Shown here piece after piece: positions 1-8,400 of a DNA stretch of 27,626 bases (the stretch's first letter is position 1; each line of letters starts with the position of its first letter). Source of the DNA: an uncultured Pseudomonadota bacterium (GTDB taxonomy: Bacteria; Pseudomonadota; Gammaproteobacteria; Steroidobacterales; Steroidobacteraceae); the NCBI GenBank assembly GCA_903910215.1, contig CAIVYV010000239.1, forward strand, positions 1 through 27,626. Direction: 5' to 3'. The notes beneath the pieces were generated by a model. The model was not told the origin of the DNA. It saw only the letters and a program-made list of their open reading frames with translations, and ran no database searches. Made by a program: the position numbers and the translations under genes.

Positions 1-427
1 CCAGCGCTTCCATGCCGTAGTCGCCCTGAGCGACCGTCGTCGAATTGAAAGTGTTGGTTTCGACGATGTCGGCGCCGGCCTCAAAGTAGGCGCGGTGAAT
101 ATCAGCGATGATTTTGGGCTGCGTCAGCGTCAACAAGTCGTTGTTGCCGCGTATATCGCGACCGTAGTCAGCGAATCTTTGACCGCGATAGCCCATCTCA
201 TCGAGGCGATGGCGCTGGATCATCGTGCCCATCGCGCCGTCGATAATCAAAATGCGCTCTTCAATCGACCCGCGCAGTCGACGCACCCGCTCGTCGCGGG
301 CACGCTCGTCAAGCGACTCGATCGCGAAGGGCACAGCGGTGGCAGTAGCACCCGGCGCACCGGAATGCGCCATCTCGTCGATATGTGCAGCGTGCGACTC
401 ACAGCCACACGGCATCGCGGCACTCAT
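1..427 (-). CDS. metH: Cobalamin-dependent methionine synthase, N-terminal part (partial, runs off window)
   Basis: Only the first ~142 residues lie in the window; the gene continues past base 1. The translation contains the homocysteine-binding barrel start of MetH: IDGAMGTMIQ (about residues 65-74), RGNNDLLTLTQP and FEAGADIVETNTFNSTT. MetH moves the methyl group of 5-methyltetrahydrofolate to homocysteine via cobalamin, making methionine. The chosen ATG overlaps the metF stop as ATGA (424-427), so translation is probably coupled and the substrate supplier MetF sits directly upstream. This start gives about 45 residues more than usual before the first barrel strand, including a Cys/His-rich CGCESH stretch. 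An internal ATG at 373 would give a shorter leader. No strong Shine-Dalgarno precedes either. Whether the cobalamin and reactivation domains follow in one polypeptide or in a separate gene cannot be seen. Confidence 0.93.
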   Translation of the reverse strand, partial: MSAAMPCGCESHAAHIDEMAHSGAPGATATAVPFAIESLDERARDERVRRLRGSIEERILIIDGAMGTMIQRHRLDEMGYRGQRFADYGRDIRGNNDLLTLTQPKIIADIHRAYFEAGADIVETNTFNSTTVAQGDYGMEAL

Positions 428-1290
428 GCGGCACCCGTGACAGGACGCAGACCCAACGCATGGCAAATAGCGTAAGTCAGCTCGGCGCGATTCAGCGTGT
501 AGAAATGGAATTCGTCGACACCGTGATGGCGCAATCGGGACACCTGCTCGATCGCGACGTTCGCCGCAATCAAACGACGGGTCTCCGCGTCGTCATCAAG
601 ACCCGCAAATCGCTCGGCAAGCCAGTTCGGAATCTTCGCGCCGCAGCGCGCGGCGAACCGCGTCACTTGGGGGAAACGCGTGATCGGCAAGATCCCGGGA
701 ACGATACTAACGTGGATACCGGCAGCGACACAGCGATCGCGGAAGCGCAGGTAATCGTCGGTATCGAAAAAAAACTGTGTGATGGCTCGAGATGCGCCGG
801 CATCGATTTTCTTGCGCAGATTATCCAGATCGGCTTCAGCCGATGGCGCCTCGGGGTGAGTCTCCGGGTAAGCAGCGACCGAAATGTCGAAATCGGCAAC
901 CGATCGCAAGCCGGCCACGAGATCCGACGCGTAGGCATAACCGTCTGGATGTGGCTCGTACTGTGTTGCGCCCTGCGGCGCATCACCTCGCAGGGCGACG
1001 ATATGCCGAATTCCCTCACGCCAATACTGGCGTGCGACCTCGAGCACCTCCTCGCGGGTGGCCCCAACACAGGTCAGATGCGGCGCACCGGTCAACTGAG
1101 TCTCGTGTTGAATGCGACTGACGAGCTGATGCGTCCGGTCGCGCGTCGAACCATCGGCACCATACGTCACCGACACGAAGTGTGGCGAGAGTGGTGCAAG
1201 ACGCTGTACCGACTGCCACAGCGTGGCCTCCATCGCCGCATCAGCGGGCGGAAAAAACTCGAACGACACACGGATCGAACTCGATGACAT
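424..1290 (-). CDS. metF: Methylenetetrahydrofolate reductase
   Basis: A 288-residue protein, the normal MetF length. It reduces 5,10-methylenetetrahydrofolate to 5-methyltetrahydrofolate with FAD, feeding MetH next door. Family hallmarks are VSFEFFPP at the N-terminus, HFVSVTYGADGSTRDRT (about residues 37-53), the ALRGDAP strand and the FFFDTDDYLRF segment. The ATG at 1290 is chosen over an in-frame TTG at 1308 because it begins MSSSSIRVSFEFFPP as in relatives and is preceded by an AGGAG about 10 bases upstream. It lies 14 bases downstream of the SahR-like regulator and overlaps metH by four bases, so all three are probably one transcript under methionine-cycle control. Confidence 0.95.
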   Translation of the reverse strand: MSSSSIRVSFEFFPPADAAMEATLWQSVQRLAPLSPHFVSVTYGADGSTRDRTHQLVSRIQHETQLTGAPHLTCVGATREEVLEVARQYWREGIRHIVALRGDAPQGATQYEPHPDGYAYASDLVAGLRSVADFDISVAAYPETHPEAPSAEADLDNLRKKIDAGASRAITQFFFDTDDYLRFRDRCVAAGIHVSIVPGILPITRFPQVTRFAARCGAKIPNWLAERFAGLDDDAETRRLIAANVAIEQVSRLRHHGVDEFHFYTLNRAELTYAICHALGLRPVTGAA

Positions 1291-1304
1291 TGACGCCACA
1301 CTCC

Positions 1305-2261
1305 TCAAGCAGATACGGATAGCCCTGACGCCACTGCGGCTCGACGAGCTCGGACGCGGGCACGAAAAACAAGCAGATGACGACCCTCGGCTTCCACCGG
1401 GATCAACGACTGGCAGTCGAAGGCCAATTCCTGCAACAACTCACGCAAGCGCGTCGGCGGCGCACCGCCAGCCTGCTCCAGCAAGTCGTACGGAATGGCA
1501 CACCAAAGAATGCCGTCGTCGGACAATTGGGTACGCGCCCGCGATATGAGACTCGCCAACTGCGCCGAGTCTTTGATCTCACCGGCGAGCGGCATGTCGA
1601 TTACGACATCGAAACGCTCTTGCTGCCGCAGCTCAGAATTGGCTCGAACTTCCAAGCCAGCAGGTTGATCCTGCGACCAAGCCTTCAGCAGTGCGAGTTC
1701 GTGTTTGTCACGCGCACGCAGTGTCAATTGCGCATCCGAGCTCGAGAGACTCTCGAGCAACTCGCGATGCTGGGTACGAGCGAGCACGCGCGCACCGGAG
1801 AGATCGCGCATCAACTCCCCTTCGATGGCGACACGCAGAGTGCGCCCGAGGCGCCCTGTCTGCAGCCACTCGTGAGTTGCTGCGCGTAGCAAAGCGGGAT
1901 TACGCGCGGCGACCTCGATAGCCCGCAGCCGCGCGCGAGCCTCGCGTAGCGCCGGATCATCTGGATCGAGTCGCTGCAACAAGAGACCGAGCAAGTCGCG
2001 GGCGAAGCCGAGGTCGGCGACCGGCAGGTACTCGACACGCTGACCTCGCCGCACGCGCCGTAGCAAACCCGCGAGCGCGAGCTGCTTGAGTTGCCGGGAG
2101 ACGTTCGGCTCGCTGTCGGCCGTGGCGGCGGCAAGCTCGGAGACACTGGTGGGTTGATCGCTGCAAAGGCGCAGCAGTCGCAAACGCGCCGGGTCAGCCA
2201 CGGCCCGCAGCGCGCGAACCATGAACTCCGAATCGTACTTGATTTCAGAGTTACTCAACAT
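1305..2261 (-). CDS. ArsR-family regulator with relic methyltransferase-like sensor domain (SahR-like)
   Basis: A 318-residue fusion. Residues about 14-85 form an ArsR winged helix-turn-helix (LRAVADPARLRLLRLC, then the recognition helix around SEPNVSRQLKQLALAGLL). Residues about 150-300 resemble the later half of a class I SAM-dependent methyltransferase (FDVVIDMP followed by LSDDGILWCAIPYDLL), but I see no glycine-rich SAM motif at the expected place. SahR regulators of methionine and S-adenosylhomocysteine recycling are ArsR proteins encoded beside met genes, and the metF-metH context fits. The inferred role is a repressor sensing a SAM-cycle metabolite through a catalytically dead domain. 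The ATG at 2261 is chosen because a good promoter ends just upstream of it; alternatives are a GTG at 2297 and an ATG at 2222. The function is well supported by context, the effector is not. Confidence 0.82.
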   Translation of the reverse strand: MLSNSEIKYDSEFMVRALRAVADPARLRLLRLCSDQPTSVSELAAATADSEPNVSRQLKQLALAGLLRRVRRGQRVEYLPVADLGFARDLLGLLLQRLDPDDPALREARARLRAIEVAARNPALLRAATHEWLQTGRLGRTLRVAIEGELMRDLSGARVLARTQHRELLESLSSSDAQLTLRARDKHELALLKAWSQDQPAGLEVRANSELRQQERFDVVIDMPLAGEIKDSAQLASLISRARTQLSDDGILWCAIPYDLLEQAGGAPPTRLRELLQELAFDCQSLIPVEAEGRHLLVFRARVRARRAAVASGLSVSA

Positions 2262-2267
2262 TGCATA

Positions 2268-2296
2268 ACTATAGAGATCCGGGTTCGAACTGTCCA
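2268..2296 (-). promoter_or_regulatory. Promoter of the sahR-like/metF/metH unit, apparently leaderless
   Basis: On the minus strand, a -35 TGGACA (2296-2291) is followed by a 17-base spacer and a -10 TATAGT (2273-2268). The expected transcription start, seven bases past the -10, is the A of the ATG at 2261. That predicts an mRNA with no 5' leader, consistent with the lack of a ribosome binding site there. Confidence 0.6.
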
Positions 2297-2305
2297 CGAA
2301 ACAAA

Positions 2306-2325
2306 ATAGTTTCAGTTGAAACTAT
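2306..2325. promoter_or_regulatory. Palindromic operator in the hpd/sahR divergent region
   Basis: The 20-base site has perfect 9-base arms, ATAGTTTCA and TGAAACTAT, around GT. It covers the promoter spacer and the first bases of the -10 (2323-2328) ahead of hpd, which is a typical repressor position. Size and symmetry suit a MarR dimer, so the MarR regulator of the same operon is the best candidate. The SahR-like protein is the alternative, since the site also lies about 10 bases upstream of that promoter's -35. Confidence 0.65.
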
Positions 2326-2328
2326 AAT
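2323..2328 (+). promoter_or_regulatory. -10 element of the hpd operon promoter
   Basis: A perfect TATAAT stands eight bases before the chosen hpd ATG (2336). No good -35 is visible at the right distance (2300-2305 reads AACAAA). There is no Shine-Dalgarno, so a leaderless or nearly leaderless transcript is likely. Confidence 0.5.
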
Positions 2329-2335
2329 GCCGCGC

Positions 2336-3430
2336 ATGAATCCAGCCACTTCGCCTCGCGATAACCCCATGGGCCTCGACGGCTTCGAGTTCGTCGAGTT
2401 CGCCTCCCCGCAACCCGGCGTCCTCGAGCCCGTCTTCGAAGCCATGGGCTTTAGCCTAGTTGCCCGTCACCGCTCCAAGCAGGTCACCCTGTTTCGCCAA
2501 GGCGGGATCAATTTCGTCCTCAACAGCGAACCGGCCAGCCAGGCCGCCTACTTCGCCGAAGAGCATGGGCCCGGCGCCTGCGGCATGGCCTTTCGCGTTC
2601 GCGACGCGCATCACGCCTACTCGAGGGCGTTGAAGCTTGGCGCCCAACCCATCGAGGTTCCGACGGGACCGATGGAGCTACGTCTACCCGCAGTACGCGC
2701 CATCGGTGGCGCTGCGCTCTATCTCATCGATCGATATCACGACGGCAGCAGCATCTACGATATCGACTTCACGTTCTTGCCTGGAGCCGATCGCGCACCC
2801 ATCGGCGTCGGCCTCACGCATATCGATCACCTCACCCACAACGTCTATCGTGGACGCATGACACACTGGGCCGGGTTCTACGAGCGACTATTCAACTTTC
2901 GTGAGATCCGGCACTTCGATATCCAGGGTGCACACACTGGTCTGCAGGCTCGCGCAATGACGGCGCCCGACAATCGCATTCGTATTCCTCTAAATGAGGA
3001 AGACGGCAAAGGCGGCGGGCAGATCGAAGAATTTTTGATGCGCTTCAATGGCGAGGGCATCCAGCATATCGCCTTGGCCACCACCGATTTATGCGCCACC
3101 GTCGACCGACTGCGAGCGCGCGGCGTGCCCTTGATGTCGGCACCGCCCGCCACGTACTACGAGGCGCTCGAAGATCGTCTACCGGGGCACGATCAGCCCG
3201 TCGCAAAGCTGCAGGAGCGCGGCATCCTTCTCGATGGCGACACTCGCGGCGACAAGCGACTGCTGCTGCAGATCTTCTCCGAGTGCATGGTGGGCCCGCT
3301 TTTCTTTGAGTTCATCCAGCGCGAGCGCGATGAAGGCTTCGGTGAGGGTAACTTCAAAGCATTGTTCGAATCACTGGAACGCGACCAGCTACGTCGAGGC
3401 TCTCTGCGCACCGAGAGCAACGCCGTATGA
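2336..3430 (+). CDS. hpd: 4-hydroxyphenylpyruvate dioxygenase
   Basis: A 364-residue two-lobe VOC-fold enzyme converting 4-hydroxyphenylpyruvate to homogentisate, the second step of tyrosine breakdown. The Fe(II) ligands are recognisable: His165 in THIDHLTHN, His244 in GIQHIA and Glu325 in FFEFIQR. Their spacing closely matches the Pseudomonas enzyme. The C-terminal signature GEGNFKALFESLERDQLRRG is intact. The start at 2336 is preferred over the in-frame ATG at 2327 because the latter falls within the region of the -10 and because the residue numbering then fits the family; an ATG at 2369 is also possible. It is the first gene of a five-gene run and its stop overlaps the next start as ATGA. 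Confidence 0.95.
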   Translation: MNPATSPRDNPMGLDGFEFVEFASPQPGVLEPVFEAMGFSLVARHRSKQVTLFRQGGINFVLNSEPASQAAYFAEEHGPGACGMAFRVRDAHHAYSRALKLGAQPIEVPTGPMELRLPAVRAIGGAALYLIDRYHDGSSIYDIDFTFLPGADRAPIGVGLTHIDHLTHNVYRGRMTHWAGFYERLFNFREIRHFDIQGAHTGLQARAMTAPDNRIRIPLNEEDGKGGGQIEEFLMRFNGEGIQHIALATTDLCATVDRLRARGVPLMSAPPATYYEALEDRLPGHDQPVAKLQERGILLDGDTRGDKRLLLQIFSECMVGPLFFEFIQRERDEGFGEGNFKALFESLERDQLRRGSLRTESNAV

Positions 3431-3969
3431 GCCTTACACGACGCATTCACCACGTGGCCTACCGCTGTAACGACGCGCGCGAAACCGTCGAGTTCTATCG
3501 CGATGTACTCGGCATGGAATTCACCGTTGCCTTCGCTGAGGATCGAGTGCCCTCTACTGGCGAACACGACCCCTACATGCATGTCTTTCTAGATGCCGGT
3601 GGTGGCAACGTGCTCGCCTTCTTCGAGTTGCCGACTCGGCCACCGATGGGTCGCGATCCAAACACGCCGCAATGGGTCCAGCACATTGCCTTCGAGGTAG
3701 CCGATCTCACCACGCTGACCCTCGCTCGAACACGCTTGGTCGATCGCGGCATCGAGGTCGTCGGACCCACAGACCATGGCTTGTTCTGCTCGATTTATTT
3801 TTTCGATCCAAATGGTCATCGTCTGGAGTTGACCTGCAACACCGCAAGCGACGAAACGACAGCCAAAGCGCGCGCCAACGCAGAACCCATGTTGGCCGAG
3901 TGGAGTCGTACGAAACGGGCGCCGAAGCACAATGCCTGGTTGCACTCATCTGCGGAGCACGAATCATGA
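3427..3969 (+). CDS. VOC-family (glyoxalase/extradiol dioxygenase superfamily) protein
   Basis: A 180-residue single VOC module (two beta-alpha-beta-beta-beta repeats). Candidate metal ligands are the His in RIHHVAYRC, the His in WVQHIAFEV and the Glu in GHRLELTC; the pair YFFDPNGHRLEL is typical of the fold. The C-terminal ~40 residues look like a polar tail. It starts at an ATGA overlap with hpd and ends at another with the FAH-family gene, exactly where homogentisate dioxygenase or maleylacetoacetate isomerase often lies in tyrosine operons. The fold is confident; the reaction is unknown. It could be a lyase, isomerase or glyoxalase acting on a pathway intermediate, or a small extradiol-type dioxygenase. 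Confidence 0.85.
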   Translation: MSLTRRIHHVAYRCNDARETVEFYRDVLGMEFTVAFAEDRVPSTGEHDPYMHVFLDAGGGNVLAFFELPTRPPMGRDPNTPQWVQHIAFEVADLTTLTLARTRLVDRGIEVVGPTDHGLFCSIYFFDPNGHRLELTCNTASDETTAKARANAEPMLAEWSRTKRAPKHNAWLHSSAEHES

Positions 3970-4985
3970 AGCTCGCCAGCCTGCGCGACCCCATCCATCG
4001 CCGCGACGGATGTCTCGTCGTCGTATCAAGCGATCTCACACGCTGCCTCGACGCTCGATCGATTGCGCCGACACTGCAGGCAGCGCTCGACGATTGGGCG
4101 CAGATCGAGCCGTCGCTTCAAGCTCTGAGCGCGCGAGTCAACTCGGGCGAAGGCATGGCTTTCGATCCGTCAGGGTGTCTCTCGCCTCTACCCCGTGCCT
4201 ATCAGTGGGCTGACGGTTCTGCATATGTGAATCACGTTGCATTGGTGCGTAAAGCCCGCGGCGCAGAGCTGCCGCCATCTTTCTGGAGTGATCCCTTGAT
4301 GTACCAAGGTGGCTCCGATGGATTTTTAGCACCGAGGGACAATATCCCATTCGTGGATTCGCAATGGGGTCTCGACTTTGAGGCTGAGCTCGCCGTGATC
4401 ACCGATGATGTGTCACAAGCCTGCGATGAACGCACCGCCCGCCAGAGCATCCGACTATTGATGCTCGTGAATGATGTCTCGTTGCGAGGCCTGATCCCGG
4501 GCGAACTGACCAAAGGTTTTGGTTTCTTCCAGTCGAAGCCGGCCTCGGCTTTCTCGCCGGTCGCCGTCACGCCCGACGAGCTGGGGACCGCATGGGATGG
4601 CGGACGCGCACATCTGCCGCTACTCGTCCAACTCAACGGCCGAGAGTTCGGACGCGCCAATGCCGGTGTCGACATGACATTCGACTTTCCCGCACTCATC
4701 GCTCATGCGACAACGACCCGAAGCCTCGCAGCCGGTACCATCATCGGTTCCGGCACGGTATCCAATCGCGATGCCGACGGCGGCCCTGGCCGTCCTATCG
4801 TCGAGGGTGGACTCGGTTACTCCTGCATCGCCGAACAACGAACCGTGGAACAGCTGCGTACTGGCACCATATCAACCCCGTTCCTGTCGCCTGGCGATCA
4901 GGTCAAAATAGAGATGCGGGATGCAGACGGCCGATCGATCTTTGGAGCGATCGACCAGCGCGTCGTTGCCTTCGAAAGATCATGA
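3966..4985 (+). CDS. Fumarylacetoacetate hydrolase-family protein (probable fumarylacetoacetase)
   Basis: A 339-residue FAH-fold protein. Recognisable pieces are a small N-terminal domain, YVNHVALVRKARG, the acidic metal-binding strand WGLDFEAELAVI, NDVSLRGLIPGEL, the active-site-like GFGFFQSKPASAFSPV, and GTIIGSGTVSNRDADGG near the C-terminus. The expected role is hydrolysis of fumarylacetoacetate to fumarate and acetoacetate, the last step of tyrosine degradation. The start ATG at 3966 overlaps the VOC stop, and MKLASLRD is a typical start for this group. Its stop overlaps the MarR start. Because FAH-family members act on several diketone acids and hmgA is absent nearby, the exact substrate is inferred from hpd. 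Confidence 0.85.
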   Translation: MKLASLRDPIHRRDGCLVVVSSDLTRCLDARSIAPTLQAALDDWAQIEPSLQALSARVNSGEGMAFDPSGCLSPLPRAYQWADGSAYVNHVALVRKARGAELPPSFWSDPLMYQGGSDGFLAPRDNIPFVDSQWGLDFEAELAVITDDVSQACDERTARQSIRLLMLVNDVSLRGLIPGELTKGFGFFQSKPASAFSPVAVTPDELGTAWDGGRAHLPLLVQLNGREFGRANAGVDMTFDFPALIAHATTTRSLAAGTIIGSGTVSNRDADGGPGRPIVEGGLGYSCIAEQRTVEQLRTGTISTPFLSPGDQVKIEMRDADGRSIFGAIDQRVVAFERS

Positions 4986-5452
4986 ATGACCTGCTGATAC
5001 TCGATCGATTTCTTCCCTACAGGCTCTCGGTGCTCAGCAATACGGTGAGCACGGCGATTGCAAACCGCTACACCGAACGCTTTGATCTGCGCATTCCCGA
5101 ATGGCGAGTCTTGGCCGTGCTCGGTATGCAGCCAGGCCTGTCGGCAGCCGAGGTCGCAGCGAAGACCGCGATGGATGCCGTGGCCGTGAGCCGTGCCGTC
5201 ACCCGTTTACTCAAACAAGGTCGACTGGAGCGCAGCTACACCTCGCAAGATCGTCGCCGCTCCGAACTTCGGCTGTCCGAACACGGTCAGCGCGTCTACG
5301 AAGAAATCGTTCCTATCGCGCGAGCTTACGAGCGCGCCCTGCTCGACGGCCTCGATGACACTCAACGCCTCGAACTCGATCGCTTGCTGCAAATGCTGAC
5401 CCAGCGAGCCAATCGCTTGACCATTCAACCACCGACTCAAGACGAGATTTGA
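4982..5452 (+). CDS. MarR-family transcriptional regulator of the tyrosine operon
   Basis: A 156-residue MarR protein: N-terminal dimerisation helices, a winged helix around residues 35-105 (IPEWRVLAVLG, SAAEVAAKTAMDAVAVSRAVTRLLKQGRLERS, then the wing YTSQDRRRSELRLSEHG) and a C-terminal helix pair. It begins at an ATGA overlap with the FAH-family gene and ends one base before the glutamate dehydrogenase ATG, so it is made from the operon it probably controls. The likely binding site is the palindrome at 2306-2325. A natural effector would be a tyrosine-pathway intermediate such as homogentisate; this is inference. Confidence 0.88.
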   Translation: MNDLLILDRFLPYRLSVLSNTVSTAIANRYTERFDLRIPEWRVLAVLGMQPGLSAAEVAAKTAMDAVAVSRAVTRLLKQGRLERSYTSQDRRRSELRLSEHGQRVYEEIVPIARAYERALLDGLDDTQRLELDRLLQMLTQRANRLTIQPPTQDEI

Positions 5453-5453
5453 C

Positions 5454-8400
5454 ATGCCGACCCAACTCCCCAAACGCCGTCTCACCCTCATCGACCGGAT
5501 CATCAAGGCGGCTAAAGACCACGCTGATCGGATGCCGCTCGATTTACTGCGGCGTTATTTCAGCGGCGTGGGCGAGGAAGATCTCGCAGCCCGCGACGCC
5601 GTTTATCTGGCCGGTATTGCCAGCTTGCATTACGGCATGGCCGATAAGCGCCGCGTCGACCAAGCGCTGTTGAAGATCGTGCACGTGTCCGACTCGAGCA
5701 GTCTCGTGCTGATTGCGACCGATGATCGCCCGTTCTTGGTCGAGTCTCTCGGAATCGCTTTTGCAGAAATAGGTGTCGCCGTACGGATGCTCGTGCACCC
5801 TGTGCTACACGTCCGACGAGACGGACGTGGTCGTTTGCTGTCGACCCATGACGTAGCACACGAACGGACCCGCGCCGAATCCTGGCAGTTATATGAAATC
5901 GATCGACTCTGGGATGCCGAGTCGACCGCGCGCCTCGAATCGCGCCTGCATGCCGCACTCGAGCATGTACAGCTCGCCGTCACGGACTGGATCGCCATGC
6001 GCGCCAAGGTTCGTCGAGCCATCGATCAGCTTGCGAAAACCCCCTTGCGCGGCGAGCGCGCTCAGCAGCGCGACGAGGCGATCGCCTTGCTAGACTGGAT
6101 GGAAGGAGCCCACTTCGTGTTCCTCGGCTATCGATACCAACGCCTGATGCGGGGCGCACATCGCGATCGTCTGCAAGCAGATCAACGCAGCGGGCTCGGT
6201 ATTTTGCGTACTGGCTCGCTCGAAACGGTCGGCACCGAGACCTTACAGGGCGAACTGCGCAACGCCATGCGCAGTGCAGATCCGCTGATCATCACGAAAT
6301 CGGCATTACGCTCAACCGTCCATCGCAGTGGACATCTAGACCATCTGACTGTCAAAGATTTTGATACGCAAGGTCGTGTTCGAGGTGAACATCGTTTCCT
6401 CGGCCTGTGGACCGCCACAGCTTACTTCGCATCGCCAAACGACATCCCGGTGGTACGCCGAAAAGTCTCTGAAGTCATCACTCGATTCGGCCTCGACCCT
6501 CGCAGTCATGACGGCAAGGCCGTGCTGGCCGTACTCGAGACCTGGCCTCGGGATGAACTGTTCCAGTCCAGCCCATCCGAACTCGTCGACTTCGTCCGTG
6601 GTGTCGTCAACCTCTATGATCGCCCAACCACACGCGTCATGCTGCGCCACGACCCGCTCGGTCGGTTTTGGTCGTGCATGGCTTTCGTCCCTCGCGATCG
6701 TTACACGACAGAAGTGCGTCATCGCATCGAGGCGCTGTTGACACGACACTGCGGTGGCAGTGATCTCGAGTCGCAGGTTCAGATCGCCTTGTCCAATCAC
6801 GCGCGCTTGCACGTGATGATTCGAGGCGGAGTCGAAAGACTCTCAGGTACGCAAGTCGCGACCCTCGAGCGCGAAGTCGCTGATGCCGTCGCCACGTGGA
6901 CGGATCACTTGCGTACGACCTTGCAAGGCGCGATCGCGCCGGCAGCGGCAGCACGACTCTTCCAGCGCTACGCACCCCTTTTCCCACTGGCTTATCAAAC
7001 GGCCGTCTCACCATCGACATCGCTGCGTGACATCAACGCGATGGAGCATCTAGCGAGCACGAATGCCACGATGCACTGGCGCGTCCACCACTCGGAAGGC
7101 GATGCCGTCAACACCCTAGGGCGTTTGCATCTTCGCCTCGTCCGACGTGGCTCGAGTCTGCCGATCGCCGATCTGGTACCCATGTTCGAGAACTTCGGGT
7201 TGCGTCTTTTGGGAGAGCAATCATGGCTCGTCGGCGACGCAAGCTCGCAAAAGAACGCTATTCAGGACTTCGAAATCGAGCTGAAGGCAGACGCTAAGTT
7301 TGACGTTGATGTTGACGGCGATCGACTCCTCGAGGGCTTGCAGTCCGTTCGCGATGGGCTGATCGATAACGACGGCTTCAACCGCCTGTTGTTGTCGAGT
7401 CAGCTCGACATCCGCCAAATCAACGTGCTGCGCGCCTGCTGTCGCTACCTTCTGCAAGCGGGCATCCCCTTCAGTCAACGCTACATGGAGCGCACACTGG
7501 AATCCAACGCGACCGTGACCCACGATTTGTATCAGCTCCTTGCGGTGCGGCATGACCCTAAACTGCGCAAAGAGACACGCGAGAAAACCGAAGCGCAGAT
7601 TCTCAGCCGACTGGCGAAGCGACTCGACGGCATCGTGAATGCAGACGAGGACCGAATCCTGCGAAGATTCCAAGCGGTCATACTCGCCATCCTGCGCTGC
7701 AACTTCTTCCAGCGAGACGAGGACGGCACTCATCGTCCGGTACTGGCCTTCAAGCTCGACCCGAAGGTAATTCCCGACTTGCCGCTGCCGCGTCCACGTT
7801 ACGAGATTTACGTGGTCGGCCCAAGAGTCGAGGGTGTGCACCTACGCATGGGTGAAGTGGCTCGCGGTGGGTTACGTTGGTCGGATCGTCGCGAAGACTT
7901 CCGAACGGAAGTACTCGGGCTGATGAAGGCACAGAACGTCAAGAACACAGTCATCGTTCCGGTCGGCGCGAAAGGCGGCTTCGTTGCACGCCAACTGCCG
8001 AGTGGACCACGCGATGCCATCCAAGCCGAAGGCATCGCGGCGTACCGCCAATACATCAACGCCCTACTCGATCTCACGGACAATATCGTCGCCGGTCGCA
8101 TCGCACCGCCGCCGAATCTTCGTCGTCGCGATGGTGACGACCCGTATCTTGTCGTCGCCGCAGATAAGGGCACGGCAACGTTCTCAGACATCGCCAATGC
8201 GATCGCCGTTGAACGCGGTTTTTGGCTTGGCGACGCATTCGCCTCCGGCGGGTCCGCCGGCTACGACCACAAGAAAATGGGTATCACGGCACGCGGCGCA
8301 TGGGAGTGCGTGAAGCGACACTTCCGCGAGTTGGGCCGGGACATCCAGCGCGAGCCTTTCACGGTCGCTGGTGTCGGCGATATGTCCGGCGACGTCTTCG

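Noticed and set aside
385..1287. Long open frame on the plus strand opposite metF
   Set aside because: It is antisense to an unmistakable metF, its translation is low-complexity Arg/Thr/His-rich and it has no family signature. It is a shadow of a high-GC gene.
1377..1889. Open frame opposite the SahR-like gene
   Set aside because: It is antisense to a gene with clear ArsR motifs, lacks a ribosome site and has no recognisable domain.
7221..7841. 206-codon minus-strand frame within glutamate dehydrogenase
   Set aside because: It lies wholly inside a conserved coding region of the opposite strand and has no start signal.
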